Assembly (NCBI GenBank): GCA_020226215.1
Contig: CM035234.1
Span: forward strand, 70,420,763 to 70,484,762
Source: Sindora glabra
Lineage: Eukaryota; Streptophyta; Magnoliopsida; Fabales; Fabaceae
DNA: 64,000 bases
Reading direction: 5' to 3'
Position numbers and translations under genes: made by a program. Shown piece by piece: positions 49,821 to 62,379 of the stretch (position 1 is its first letter; the number at the start of each line of letters is the position of its first letter). The notes under the pieces are model-generated. The model had not been told where the DNA came from, made no database searches, and saw only the letters and a program-made list of their open reading frames with translations.

Positions 49821-50825
49821 ATTAATGGAGAATAGAGAATAAAAAAGAAAAAAGCGTCACCCTATCCAAACAATTCATGTTACGTTGAAATTTTTAGAAG
49901 GGAGTACAAATTAAGTTTGCTCATGGAGGAGACCCCACTTCTAACGGTGTTATTTGCTTATATTTAATATTTTCAGTGATATATCTTATACGTAATTAAA
50001 ATTTAATTTTTTGTATGTATAAATTAATGGTTAGTAGATTATCATTTAATTACCATACATATGTTGTAGTTTTAGATAATAGCTGTGGAGTGCACCAATC
50101 CCCAGATTTTTTCATGGTTTTCTTAAATTGGAAATTTTTTTTTATTAAAACTTGTGCTGAATATTTTTCTTAGTTTTTTTTAGTTTGTTGTTTAATTCAG
50201 CCTACTTAATTTGATTTATTTAACATTCTTATTTTCTTATAATTCATCATGTTTTCTTTTTATTAACATGATTCTAATTAATTAAACTTTAATAGTAATG
50301 TAAGTCACATTAACTATTAAAAAGTTAATTTAAATATCTTTATTTTCAAAAGAATAGAATAAAACTTATTATTGATAAAGTTTTTTTTTTCTTAACTTAT
50401 ATAGTCAATTGAAGGATAGTTTAGTCCTTATAAAAATTTATATAATTAATATTAATAAATTGTGATATATCATATTAGTCAAAAGTGTTTGTGGAAATAA
50501 CATTACCGACCCAAACTTTTTTGAAATATTTGTGAGATAATTAATGTAATTAATGAGCACCAAGACCGGCTTTTGAAAAAAAAAGAAAAAGAAGTGTATT
50601 TTGTCTTATTGTACAGAAGAATAAGACTGATGTGTCATTCATGTGAGCTTGAGCAATTAGACTCTTTGGTCATTGGTTTCATTATAAAAAAACATCATCT
50701 CACAACCCCAGGAAGAAGACTTAGTAGATCGCGAAAACGCAAAATTTACGTTATGGGTCAAAGTTGTAGAATTCATGTCAAAAACAAGAATGTGATCCAT
50801 CATTAATATTCCTTTTATAAATTAC
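49821..50825. other. Intergenic stretch, no gene recognised
   Basis: AT-rich. A 77-codon frame at 50573-50806 has no recognisable domain and a basic, low-complexity start; I do not call it. A less AT-rich patch at about 50600-50800 could be decayed coding sequence, but nothing identifies it. Confidence 0.4.
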
Positions 50826-51529
50826 TTGGTAATTTCATTGACAAGCAGTTATGTGTTCTTTTAGATGTGATTTTTCTTATTGCATTAGTTACTTTTCAAA
50901 CAGCATTTTTAGCGCACTGATTTTAAATCCATTCTTTGGAAAAAGAAATAAAAAGCATCTTTATCTTTTTATATTATATTTGGTAATATGAAGTTGTCAA
51001 TTCATAAGTTATAATTTTTTTCAATTTTCTATATCTTCAATATTTTCTCTTCAATTTATTTGCTGGTGTTTCTTTTATTTATTTTAAAAAAATAGAATTA
51101 AAAAAATTAATGTTTATTAGGTTTCTAAAATAACAAATAAAAATTTCTCTTAAAATAATAGTTAGAACGAAACAGAGCGAGAGTACCAAATTGGAGAATG
51201 GGCTCTGGAATTGTTCGCACAAGTGGCCATCATTCTGCCGTCTCCCACAAGCTCTTCCTCAGTCACGGATTTCAAAATTTTTTAAAGAAAAACCAACTTT
51301 AAACTATGTCTCCATACATTGAATTCAAAGTCTTTGAAATTAAAAGGCTCCACCACAGCAACGTAACTGATGGATCATACTTGTGGAATGGGATATTTAA
51401 ATTGTCTGTAGAACTTATTAGTACTGCCGTTTCCAGTAAGTTTATTCCTTAGAAAATTTATATCATCATTTTCAAGTTTCTTCCAAAGATAATGTCCCAA
51501 CATTTATTCATATTTATGCAATTTGTTTG
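50826..51529. repeat. Segmental duplication, copy 2 (pairs with 1-720)
   Basis: Direct copy of 1-720. Similarity stops abruptly at 51529, where a copia LTR terminus (TGTAAGAA) begins. This makes the retrotransposon insertion later than the duplication. Confidence 0.75.
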
Positions 51530-52862
51530 TGTAAGAAAATATAAAGGATATGAATTAGATTCATACATACCAAAATATCAAAAGTTTACAGTAGAAGAAT
51601 CAGGATCTAACATTTGTTTTTATTAGTCATATTGACAATCACATGAAAAGGTAATTTTTTTCACAACCTATATCTCCTTTTGTGTGCAGAGAAAAAGAGA
51701 GTTTCTTAAATGGTTTTGATAAATGTTTCCTCTTTTTTTTTTTGTTAACCAACCTTTTAACTTCTTTTCTTTTGCCTATTTATAAGCACTTCATGAACTG
51801 AGTCATAGGTTGAGTTATGGGACCATTTTAGGCGACTCAAATCCATGATCTAACATCTCCTACTTGTAGATAATGGGATCCATACTCTCTCAATATCTCA
51901 ATAGAGAATATCATCTCTTATATTCTATAACAAATCATACAAGAAAATAGGTAGTGTAACTAGCATGATTTGAGAGCTCTTTGCTATATATCTATTAGAA
52001 ATATATATAGATTCTCGACAAACAATGGATCATGAGTAAACTTTAAGTATGTAGCACCCTAGATCATTTTATCACATTTGAATTTCTCAAATGATCTCAT
52101 TCATATGCATTATGTGCATTAGATATTGTATTCACAATTATAGACACACTATAAGTGGTATACTGGTGAATACAAACACAATGTGATATGTTTAATGATC
52201 TTCCTCTTTTCTCAGATTTTTTAATTTTAATTTGATTTGCTTTTCTAATAATGCTCTACTAGACTAAATCTCTCATAGTCCTTTGGCAACATTCTAAAAT
52301 AGCAATTATTAAATTTAAATCTCAAGAAATAGAATAGAGTCATAAGCGTACAAACATAAGGTCATTATTCCCTCAAAGGTTTCACACATCAAATCTGAGA
52401 TCTAAACTTTGATCACCTATAGTAGTCACAATTTTGCATATGTGGTATGAAACAAGTGTTATGGTATTCTTTCCTTTTCCTATGGAGCATATATCTCTAT
52501 GTAATGTATCAATACCATATAGATAATGGTTCAAACATACTCAATGTCTAACTTAAGTTTACCAATCTACTTTTTTCTCATTTCCATCAAAACTTATATT
52601 TGGCAATTTAGATAGATGAAATAAATTTCTCATTAATTCACTTACGGTTTTACATATGACCTTATCTTGTTCATTAGCAAAGTGACATTCATATTTTAAG
52701 CTCAATTCTTGATTATCATTTAGATAAGAAGCTTAAAATTGTCTCATCTTTTATCAATTACAAATAATTAATGAGAGCAATTACTTGTGTGAGTAGGTTA
52801 ATCTTTTATCTGTCTGACATACTTTTCAATAACTTAAGAATGTTCTAAGAAACATTCTTACA
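51530..52862 (-). repeat. Candidate Copia-C 3' LTR
   Basis: TGTAAGAA at 51530 and TTCTTACA ending at 52862 are an 8-bp perfect inverted repeat enclosing 1333 bp. The left end falls exactly where the duplicated host sequence breaks off, and the right end lies about 100 bp after the pol relic's end, as expected for a 3' LTR. No clear polypurine tract precedes it and no second LTR exists in the window, so the inner border is tentative. Confidence 0.5.
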
Positions 52863-52949
52863 TCTATATATGTAGGCTTATAATAAACATAATTATTATT
52901 CAGACATTAATATTCTATGAACATTGTTGAAAATAAAAAATTATAATAA

Positions 52950-55135
52950 TTGTATCAATATCTATGCAATCCTTAAGATTTCACATGTTTTACATATACA
53001 TCCCAAGGAATAGGCTCAGTTATTGGATCTATTACCATCTTGTGCATAGAATATATTTCATGTTCCCTTCTTTATGTGCAACCATATCTCTCACAAAGTT
53101 ATACTTTGTATCTATGTGTTTGGTTTTACAATGATATTTGGGGTCCTTTGTGTATGTTATTGTTACTTGGTTATCACAGTTTACTAACACTAGATTAGTA
53201 ATGTTAATATTTACATCCAAATGGTCTAAAAACCTTTTAAGCCACACTTCTTCTTGTATTGCTACTAAAAATGCTGCAAATTCAGCTTCTATTGTGGATA
53301 AGGCTATGTATGATTATTTCTTACTACTCTAAGATATGATACCATTATTTAGTAAGAAGATGTATCCAAGGATAGACTTCCTTTCATCTAAGTCTCCTCC
53401 CTAATTAGCATCATTGTAGCTTTCCAATTGCAAATCATTTCCTTCATAACATAATGAATAGTCGGTAGTACTTTTTAGATATCATGCTATATTTGGAATC
53501 ATTCAAGAATTTTGTTGATATAATGCTCTTATGATAGAGATAATAATTTCTTTGAATGATTTCCTATAATCTTAACTCTATATATGTAGCTTCATCCATA
53601 TCTTTCATTTCAAAATTAGATGACAACCATACTTTAATTTCGTTGACATATTCCTTGTTATTTCCAGCTATAAGTATATTATCAACATATAATGATAAAA
53701 TTATAGAATCATCCTTGGACCATTTTATATATACACAATGGTCTTTGTCAATCATGATAAAATCATTTGACACTATTACATTGTGAAAGTGAATATACCA
53801 TTGTCTTAAAGACTGCTTCAAGCCATATATAGACTTCAAAAGTCTACAGACTTTATTTTCTTGGCCTTTTTAATTAAACCTATAGGTTGTTGCATGTAGA
53901 TTTTCTCTTCCAAATCTCTATTGAAAAATGCATTCTTTACATCCATTTAATGTAATCAAGATCCATACCAGCAATTATAACTAGTATCAAATGGATTGAG
54001 ATGAATTTGACAACAGGTGAAAATGTTTCCTCATAATTTATTACTTCCTATTGTTTGTAGCCTTTTGCTATTAGTCTAGCCTTGTATTTTTCAACAGTGC
54101 CATCAGCCTTGCATTTGATTTTGAGAACCTATTTGTTCCCAATGGCCTTACATGTGTTTGAGAGAATAACAAGTTCTCAAACTTGGTTTGATCTCATAGA
54201 CTCCATCTCTTCCTCCATTGCTTTTGTCCAATTTTCCTTGTTAGAGCTAGAGAGAGCCTTTCTAATATTTCTTGGCTTATCTTCATCTTGTGTAATGGCG
54301 ATAAAAGTTTCACCACCTTCAATGTTGAAACGACGATGAGGAATGTCGTTTCTACTAGCACATCACAATTAAGGTTTTGGAGAAACATATTTCTCAAGGA
54401 TCCTTAAATTGCTCCCACTCAACCAGGATCATTATTTGTTTGAATGTTCCCATTTGGATTACTCTTATGTTGATCAAGATTACTATCATTTGCACTTGAA
54501 ATTGGAAACATATTCCCTAAAATGCTCCCACTTGAAGGAAGTGAGTCTTGAACACTTGTATCCACGATCTCATATAAGGATAAATTTTGATTTATATCAC
54601 CTTGTTTAGAAAAAATATTCTCTAAGAGTGCAACATCCCATGATTCAAATTTTGTGAGACTCCCATTGTCATGTTCAGTAATGAATACTTGGCCTTTCGA
54701 ATGTTTTGAGTATTTGATAAAGATACATTTCTTTCCTCGAGAACCTAATTTGTTATGTGGGTGCAAGATATCTAGAACATAGTATGCATATCCCTAAGGT
54801 AATAAAATACTCAGGTCAGATTTTTTGCTTCATCCATAACTCATATGACATAGTGGAAACTGATTTGCTAGACACACGGTTAAGGATAAATGTGACAATT
54901 AAACGTACATCACCCTAGTAAGTGATAGGGAAATTTGCTTGTGCCATCATGGACTAACCATTTCTAGAAGCATTCGATTTCATCTCTTTGCAACACCATT
55001 TCGTTGAGGAGTGCATGGACTTGTCAATTGATGTTGAATCCCTTTTCCATCACATAGTTGTCTGAACTAATAAGACAAATACTCATGACCATGATCGATT
55101 TGTAATTCTTCTATCTTTATGTCTAATTGATTTTT
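52950..55135 (-). pseudogene. Copia-C pol relic, 5'-truncated
   Basis: Reading from 55135: integrase C-terminal part (KIEELQIDHGHEYLS, TPQRNGVAKR, then a stop), the post-integrase segment (54766-54419; GSRGKKCIFIKYSKHSKGQV), reverse transcriptase (about 54340-53564; MKSIYGLKQSLRQWY; catalytic box YVDN at about 53689-53678 instead of YVDD), and RNase H (53247-52950; YTKDPKYHCKTKHIDTKYNF, MVIDPITEPI). Gag, protease and most of the integrase are missing beyond 55135. Frequent stops and the changed catalytic Asp make it inactive. It differs in sequence from Copia-B, so it is another lineage. Confidence 0.9.
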
Positions 55136-56400
55136 GGACTTAGATTAATCTTAATTAGTTAAATTTTTAACTATTTCTAAATAATGAAACATGATAATAT
55201 ACGTTGAATTTAGGATTTAAGATTTAAACCTAATCTCATTAATATCAATAATAAAAAATGTTGTCACGTTATTAAAATGATTGTTAAAATTCTTTTGTAA
55301 TTGATTAAAATGTTTAACTATTCTTACGTTTTAATGGTTGAGATCTTTCTCGTCACTGGTTGCGCAAACGATTTTGCACTAACATACATCAAATTTAAAT
55401 TTAATTTATTTGTAATTTGATGTGGTAATTTGTTTTTGAAGAAAAAGTTAAAGAGAAATACAATTTACAACATATGACATTGATATCTAATACTCATCCA
55501 ATCCTAGATATAATTTAATTTGAAATTTCGTTTGAAGGAGCAGTATAAAAATTTAAGTACGTATGTGCATAACTTATATATAAGTGTGTGAAAAAAAATT
55601 GCAATTCTGCGCCTATTTGAAACATAATTATTTATAATTTGTTTCACACGTTTAGAATTATAATGTATAAATAAAATAATAATTTTTAATTATAAAAAAT
55701 AACCTTTTCACAATATCCTCAGCAACTGCAGTGAGCATTTCACTTTTTTTTTTATAAAAAATATTAAACTAATGAGTGAATAATTTGAAATAGAATTTAG
55801 AAGTAAATACCACGTCGTCTGTACGGTAAAAGTTCTTAAATAGTCGGTGACATGTTTTTAGGAAAATTACACTCACCTCTTATAAAATTTAGTGCAATTA
55901 TACTTACATTTTTTATTTTTAATAATATACACCAATATTCAATTTTTATGTACATTCACTTTTGAACTTTTTCTCTATGTTAAACATACACTTGCTTCTT
56001 CTATTTAAAATAAATAAATAAAGTGAGTGCATAATTATAAAAATAAAGGGATGAATATACTAGTAGTAGATCTTGACCTAACATTTTGGGCATGAAATGA
56101 CTTATGAAATTTTTTAAATTAAAATTATAAAATTGCATGATACTAATATATGATTGTAAAAATTTTGAAAACAAAGCTACCCTTAGCCATAATGAAGCTA
56201 TGCCATTGTATAAATATAATTAGGTTAAATTTTTGGAGATGTAAGTATAATTTATCTTATATTTAAGAAAATGTGGACTTATCACTGCATATGATGTTGG
56301 AAAAGTCACATTTTAATTTCCTAAATTAACATTGAAATATATTCCACCAAATTTAAGACACAACACATCAAGTGACTTATGGTTCCGATATAAAAGGATA
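55136..56400. other. AT-rich intergenic stretch
   Basis: No gene recognised. At 55855-56050 a less uniform block ('aaaattacactcacctctt', 'gtgcaattatactta') looks like a worn dispersed repeat, but I could not find ends. Confidence 0.4.
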
Positions 56401-56419
56401 ATTCTAACCTCTGGTAAAT

Positions 56420-57040
56420 GTCTATTGTAAGGAGACTTTTCAAAATTCTGAACGCTGAAACATCCTTTTTGTTTTTTTTTGGGAATCGCTTCTGGGGGGA
56501 ATATTATTCATGAACTATATAATATCTAGAATTCGACTCATGAGATGGACTCCAATTGATTAGCAGCCGGAATCATTACGTAACATATTTCAAAGACAAT
56601 GACCATTTAGAGAGATTGAGTAGTAAATGTCTATTGTAAGAACACTTTTTAAAGTTCTGAACTCTGAAACATCAGTTTTTTTTTTTAAACGAATTGCTTC
56701 TAGGGGGAATATTATTCATGAACTCTATAACATCAAGAACCAATTAGTTTTAAAGTACTGTTGCATAAATTTAATTAACTTTTTTTTATGCAAAACATAT
56801 TTTTTTGAGGAGTACTCAGATCTTAATTAAAATTTTATAAAATTCATTAAAAGTTTTCTGAATCCAAACCTATATATATATGTCAAGTCCGTCAACGGGC
56901 TTTGTCTTGTGAGATTGATTAAACCATTGCTGAAGTTGAGAGGCTCAGTGCAAAACACAACAACGTAATCAAAGGATTAGACTCATGAGATGGACTCCAA
57001 CTGATTATGTAATACATTTCGAAGACAGTGACATTTAGAG
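56420..57040. repeat. Local repeats in the 57-kb RLK flank
   Basis: 56425-56520 and 56625-56730 are direct copies ('atgtctattgtaag', 'ctgaaacatc', 'ggggaatattattcatgaact'). 56535-56610 recurs at 56981-57040 ('gactcatgagatggactcca', then 'cattt(c)agagaga'). Three rounds of small duplication are visible. A 67-codon frame at 56627-56830 spans one unit and is not called. Confidence 0.75.
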
Positions 57041-57119
57041 AAGCACTCCCAAAAAATATATATAAATATTACGTCATAATTTTTTAAATAGCTTCTAAGT
57101 GGGGAATCCATTTATTATT

Positions 57120-57348
57120 AAATGAAAAAAATGAACATATTTTAAATAGCTTCAAATAGAATTGCACAAACAAAATACCTTAACAATTCTTGTTTACGAT
57201 GCGAGGAAATCGTTCCTTCAGTGAAAAGGTAAATACGACAAAAAATTATTGCGCATGACATGACTATTAGGGATAACAATTATTATATATGTTTAGGATA
57301 TCAAGAATTAATAATCTTACATGACATGATTATTAGGGATAATAATTG
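57120..57348. repeat. 3' flank of the 57-kb RLK relic
   Basis: Matches the 3' flanks of RLK-A (17130-17456) and RLK-B (62100-62379), including 'ttcaaatagaattgcacaaac' and 'aacaattcttg' boxes. It contains an internal direct repeat ('catgacatgattattaggg' type, 57256 and 57320). Confidence 0.7.
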
Positions 57349-57535
57349 TTATATATGTGATATGCATACACCTGCGGCATCTATTTCTTCATTCATCAAC
57401 TGCTGCATTGAAACATCATACAGTGGCACATGTAGAGGCAGCTTCAAATTCAAAAGTTGTTGAGCAACTTGTTGTATTGACTGCCTGGATTTTGAAGTGT
57501 CACAATCATAACAACATTTTTGTGGTGATATTTTA
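57349..57535 (-). pseudogene. RLK-C relic: C-terminal end of an LRR receptor kinase
   Basis: On the - strand 57492-57349 reads KSRQSIQQVAQQLLNLKLP and LHVPLYDVSMQQLMNEEI, then a stop. This aligns with the RLK-B tail (KSRPSMQQVVQELMDSKPP, LHVPLCEISMQQLVKEKI). Similarity continues to about 57535 after a short deletion, then fades. Only the last 45-60 residues, beyond the kinase core, survive. Same strand as RLK-A and RLK-B. Confidence 0.85.
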
Positions 57536-57659
57536 AATTATGTCCCCTCTATTCATAAATTAGATTGATGGTTTAGAGCATGAATTATTAGTTATCTTCT
57601 CAAAAATTTCAAAGAATTTTAATAACACCTAATTATGAAAATGATTATTATTGTGCCAT

Positions 57660-59080
57660 TTCCTACAAGCTGTTCTTTAGTCCATGATTTCAGTCATTGA
57701 TCTCAAAGTCTTTAGCAACGTAATTGAAGGATCAAACCTATGAAGTGAGGCATTTAATTTTTTTTTGTAAAACTTATTAATACCGTTTCCCACAAGTTTA
57801 TTCATCACAAAATTTCCATCATCATCACCTTTCAATTAGCTTCTTCCAAAGACAAAGTCCTTAAATCAATTAAGTATCAGTATCAACTTTATACAACTTT
57901 TCGATAATAATAAGGGTTTGAGATAAATTTATTCTTTTTTTAATAAGTTCATTCTTTAAAAGAAAGAGAGCTTTTCTTTGAAGTAATAAGGGTGACAAAT
58001 CAAGTAATACACAAAATATACGTTTTTTTTTCACTTTGATTGATTTATTGTATAACTTTCTTTTATAGTAGGAATATTGAAGTCACTAGTTGCATATATA
58101 CAAAAGTTTGAGATCAAGCTCAAAATAATAATGAAAATAAAATTTAAAAGAAAGATTATATGCTATTTGAGTTAATTTCTCTATCATTTTATAAGCTTTT
58201 TTTTAATACGAGACAAAGTAAAAAAAAAAAAGAAAACATTGCAAAAGCATTTTTTTTATATAACATTTATAGTACAACAACTTTAAATCCATTCTTCTAG
58301 GGGTCGAGAGGGTAGAACTTATGTAAAAGAGGAGAATGTGTCTTTCATCATTCTTCTGGTAAATTTTTTTGAGAAAGATAGCGTGTTACTTTAATATAAA
58401 TTGACTTATTTTACTTTTGAGATAACGTATCTACATGATTTCAAACTTATTTAGGGGGTTGTTAGAATTTACATTATAACCCAAAGTCAAAATGGTAGAA
58501 TTCACAGTTAATTAATTAATCAATTATTGTTGCATTAATTTTTTTGAGTTTTATTTGTTTTAATCAAAAACACTTTTTGTAATAATAAATTAAAAAATAT
58601 TAAAATAATGGATAATATGCTATTTATTTGTATGTTAAAGGTAAAAATTGTAGAGGAAATATCATTTTTTTATTTCAAGGAATAATTTATATTTTCTCAT
58701 TACCATGTTATTTAGTATCATAATTTTTTTAATCAAGATATATATGTGATATATCATTTATGTTCTTGAGAAATGCAAATGAAAATTTTAAATCAAAAAT
58801 ATTATTAGACAAAATAAATGAAGTCACTGACTTTAAATTCACTCTTTCGAAAAACAGAACTTCTTTATCTTCTCACTTTATATTATCATGGACTTGTGTG
58901 GTGGAAATGATAGTGAAAGTAACGATCATTATTATGCTGTTTCCTACAAGCTCTTCGTTAGTTGATGATTTTATACACTACTTTGAAAAAGGTTGCTTCC
59001 TTATGAAATGGGGCATTGATCAAATTGAGGAATATATGGAACTGCCCTGACTGACAAGTTTATTCCTTATTCAAATAGTT
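57660..59080. repeat. Two diverged copies of the 380-660 block
   Basis: 57660-57850 and 58900-59080 both carry 'tttcctacaagct', 'ttag(t)...gatttcag' or 'gatgattttat', and 'aagtttattc' modules seen at 380-660 and 51230-51500. 58840-58890 also carries a 'cactgactttaaat' and 'ctttatct' module. Non-coding; the 96-codon frame at 58760-59050 overlaps it and is not called. Confidence 0.55.
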
Positions 59081-59984
59081 AAATGATAGTAGATAGTTCT
59101 ATAGTTTTAGTTGTAAATTTTAAATAAAAATTATAAGTATACATTTTTCTTTTCAGCGTTATAAGTTTTGCATGCCTTGTTCAAAATTCTCAAAAAAGTT
59201 GTGAAATTCTAAGTTCTGAGAAAATTAAAATTAAAATTTAAAATAGAAGCATTAGCTATGTAAGATAAAAGCAAATCATCATAAACCACAAATTTGAGTA
59301 CCGTAAATTAGTGGTACAATCTATTTGGAAACTGATTTAAAATATGTTATTCGATAACAAGGATTTAATTTGCAGTTCATCATTCGAATATTGCGTACAA
59401 TATTGTAGTGATGAATTGCACTACATCTGTAATTTTTTGTAATTGTATGCCATAACAGTCATATTTTCCTACAATTTTGTTAATCATAGTAAAACTATAA
59501 TCGTGAGTGCAGCCACAATTTAGAACTTTGTTTAATAATAATTGTAGAGAAATGCATTTATAATTTCATATCGAGTTTATAATGTGAATGTAGCAGTTGG
59601 GATTGACATCTTCTAAAATGCAAGATGAATGTTAAAAAGCAAAGTGAATATTATAATTTTTAATAAAAAAGTTATGAAAGTAAATAATTATAAATTTCAA
59701 AAATATTTTTAATTAATTTTTATTATCAATTTTGAGCATCTAGTATTATCATCACATGTCATGATATTTCACTTTACTTTTCAAAGTGTAATCTTATATT
59801 TTGAAGGAGCTTAATCTCACTAATTGTTTAATACTCTTTCAATTAAAGTGATAATATAATATTAAATAGTATATCACTCATATTATTAAAAAAGACAAAT
59901 AAGCTAATTTCGATAGTCTAGTGTAACTATTTAGAGAATGCTATATGATGTATAAAATTTATTTCTACTCCTCTTTAAAACTTA

Positions 59985-60300
59985 CTCCCTCCATTCTTGT
60001 TTATCTATTGTAATAAACCGATTTCATCCATATTAAGAAAGTACTTTAATTTGTTTAATTTTATTTAACTTTTCAAGATTATCCTTTTACACAAAATTTA
60101 AGATAGCTAAAAATAGAGAGAAAAATATAAAGGAATAAATGCAAGTTAGTTGGAAGTGTAGAATAATGAAGTATTTATTAATGAAAAAGAAGGGTAAATT
60201 TGGAAAAAATATTTAATATTTTATTGAAATTCTAAAGTGACAGATAAAAAGGAACAAAAATTCTCTTCAAAATGCGACGAATAAGAAGAAATGGAGGGAG
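59985..60300. mobile_element. Stowaway-type MITE, 316 bp
   Basis: Ends CTCCCTCCATTC and GAAATGGAGGGAG are inverted repeats of the Stowaway (Tc1/mariner) class, flanked on both sides by the TA target duplication (59983-59984; 60301-60302). No coding capacity, as expected for a MITE. Confidence 0.88.
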
Positions 60301-60409
60301 TATTTCACTGTCTCACATGCCTACAAAATATAAATAATTAGACCGATGGGATGAAGCATTGGAAGTTGATTTCGGAAGTGAATCTGATTATTCTTAAAAA
60401 GGGGAAATT

Positions 60410-60540
60410 TCACTTAAAACGATGATCTCAAGGTCTTTCCAGAACTAAAAAGCTCCCTCGGATATTACGGCAACATAATTGAAGGATCAGACACATGTAA
60501 TAGGTCAGTAAAATTATTCGTAGAATGCCGTTTTCAGTTT
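60410..60540. repeat. Another diverged copy of the 380-660 block
   Basis: Shares 'tcaaggtcttt', 'aaaagctccc', 'caacataattgaaggatcaga' and 'tagaatgccgttttcag' with 480-600 and 57700-57790 in order. Non-coding. Confidence 0.5.
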
Positions 60541-61109
60541 AGTAAAACACTGATTAGTACTTATTGGAACACACCACATTTTATTTAATAACAGATGACG
60601 TAATATGTACTTTAAGTGGTATTTATAATTATAATAGGAGAAACATTAAGCAAAATTTCTTAAAAATTTGCCACGAGCTTCTCCAGTCAAATTTCAATGC
60701 ATATATTAATTATCTTATTTAGAAGAGAATAATTAAATAATAATTATTGTAATTATCAAATTATTATTATTGTTTGGACAACTAGCAAAGTACTCATAGT
60801 CTTACTGAAGAACCTCATGAATCAAGATAAACACGTTGGAAATATCATCTAAAATTTATTCTATATAATAATAGTATTTTAAAATTATTTTTACAATATT
60901 AAAATAAAATAAATTATGTAATGATATTAATGTATTAAATTTAATTTAAAACAATGCTAAATTTTTTATAAAATATATAAATAACATGAATCTGCTTTAT
61001 AAGAAAATAAATAATCCTTTTTACGAAATTTTTTCCACATAGTAAACGGAAACTACAAGACTAGTCTAGTGATTATTATTATTATTATTATTATTCACTT
61101 TCCTATTAT

Positions 61110-62379
61110 TTCAGAAGGAACAATGCTTTAACGTATCTCGCCGATGGTTCTGATGGAGTAGGGCCACTCAAGTATTTCCAAAAGATAGAATCATGGCCCA
61201 TTGGCCCAATAGACATTCTTAATATATTTTTGCATTAATTAAGTCTGGATTTTGAGATTTTTGTTGCTCATAAATCATCATCTCTGTAAACTTAATTATC
61301 TTAAGGCATTCATGAAAATAGTTTTGTTGAAACTATCGCCCTTCTGCCTTTTTCATGCCCAAATTTTAGTTACAGATCAGTAAATATTTTCAATGTTTAT
61401 TTTTTTAAGCTTTTAATTTGTTTAGAAAAAATTATACAGTTTTTAGATGGACAGTTTCAAATTTAAATTTGATTCATTATTCGTATAAATATTTTAGCAC
61501 TTTCAATAACTAGCAAATAAGAAGAAAATATGTCATTAAAAAAATAAAAATAATTAAGAATTTTTAATGATAATAAATTTTTTTAATAATTTTTATTAAT
61601 GTAGCAACATAAGAGTAGCTGATAATGTAAAGCTATTTATACTGAGAATGAATCAGATCTAAATCCTTACAAATGATCGTTCAGGTGTTGTGCAACTTAT
61701 TTTAAATTCATAAATGCACTTGAAACTTTTTATCCCACTATCAAAGTAAATAAGAAGCGTACATGAATTTACTATTTCTGATGTCTTCATTTTTTTAGTA
61801 GCTACGAGTTGAATATACCTTTTTCCGCCTTGCAGCTAATATCAAGTGAAGTAGTAACGAATTAAATAAAGTCTTTTAACTGAAATTTTAGGTATTTGGG
61901 GGGATATAAACTAATTGACTCAGTTGTTCAAAATAAAATTTGATACATAATTGAGACTGCAATATAGTTCCTTGATTTTGTTGGTACCAGCTTGATTTGC
62001 TTTTAAATTTTTACTTTCAATTAATTGCAAAGACATCAAGAATTTTTTAAACGTTTAATTATAATGGAAGAATTCCATGTGGCAATTCCATTCATTAATA
62101 CATAAAAAGCAATGAGCGTTTTAAATATCCTCAAACAGAATTGCGCAAAGAAAATATTACTTTAACAATTTTGGTTAAGGAAATTGTTCATAAAGACAAA
62201 ATGTAAAAAATGACCAAAAAAATTTATTATGTAAGGTTCTAATTTCTAGATAGAAACACAAACCTTTATTTAACAACAAAATATCCAGGATATGAAGCTA
62301 TAATAATCTTAAGCGACATAATTATCTAGGATAATGACGTTTTAAATAAATCTTACCACAAAACAAGCATATACATGTT
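61110..62379. repeat. RLK-B 3' flank, shared with RLK-A
   Basis: Matches 16430-17456 box by box ('gatagaatcatgg', 'ttgttgctcata', 'aaggcattcatgaaaatag', 'atgagcgttttaaat'). A (TTA)n microsatellite lies at 61072-61095 just outside. No gene. Confidence 0.75.

Noticed and set aside
50573..50806. 77-codon frame on the + strand
   Set aside because: No domain, starts in an A-rich tract, and there is no support from a second copy or a neighbouring gene.
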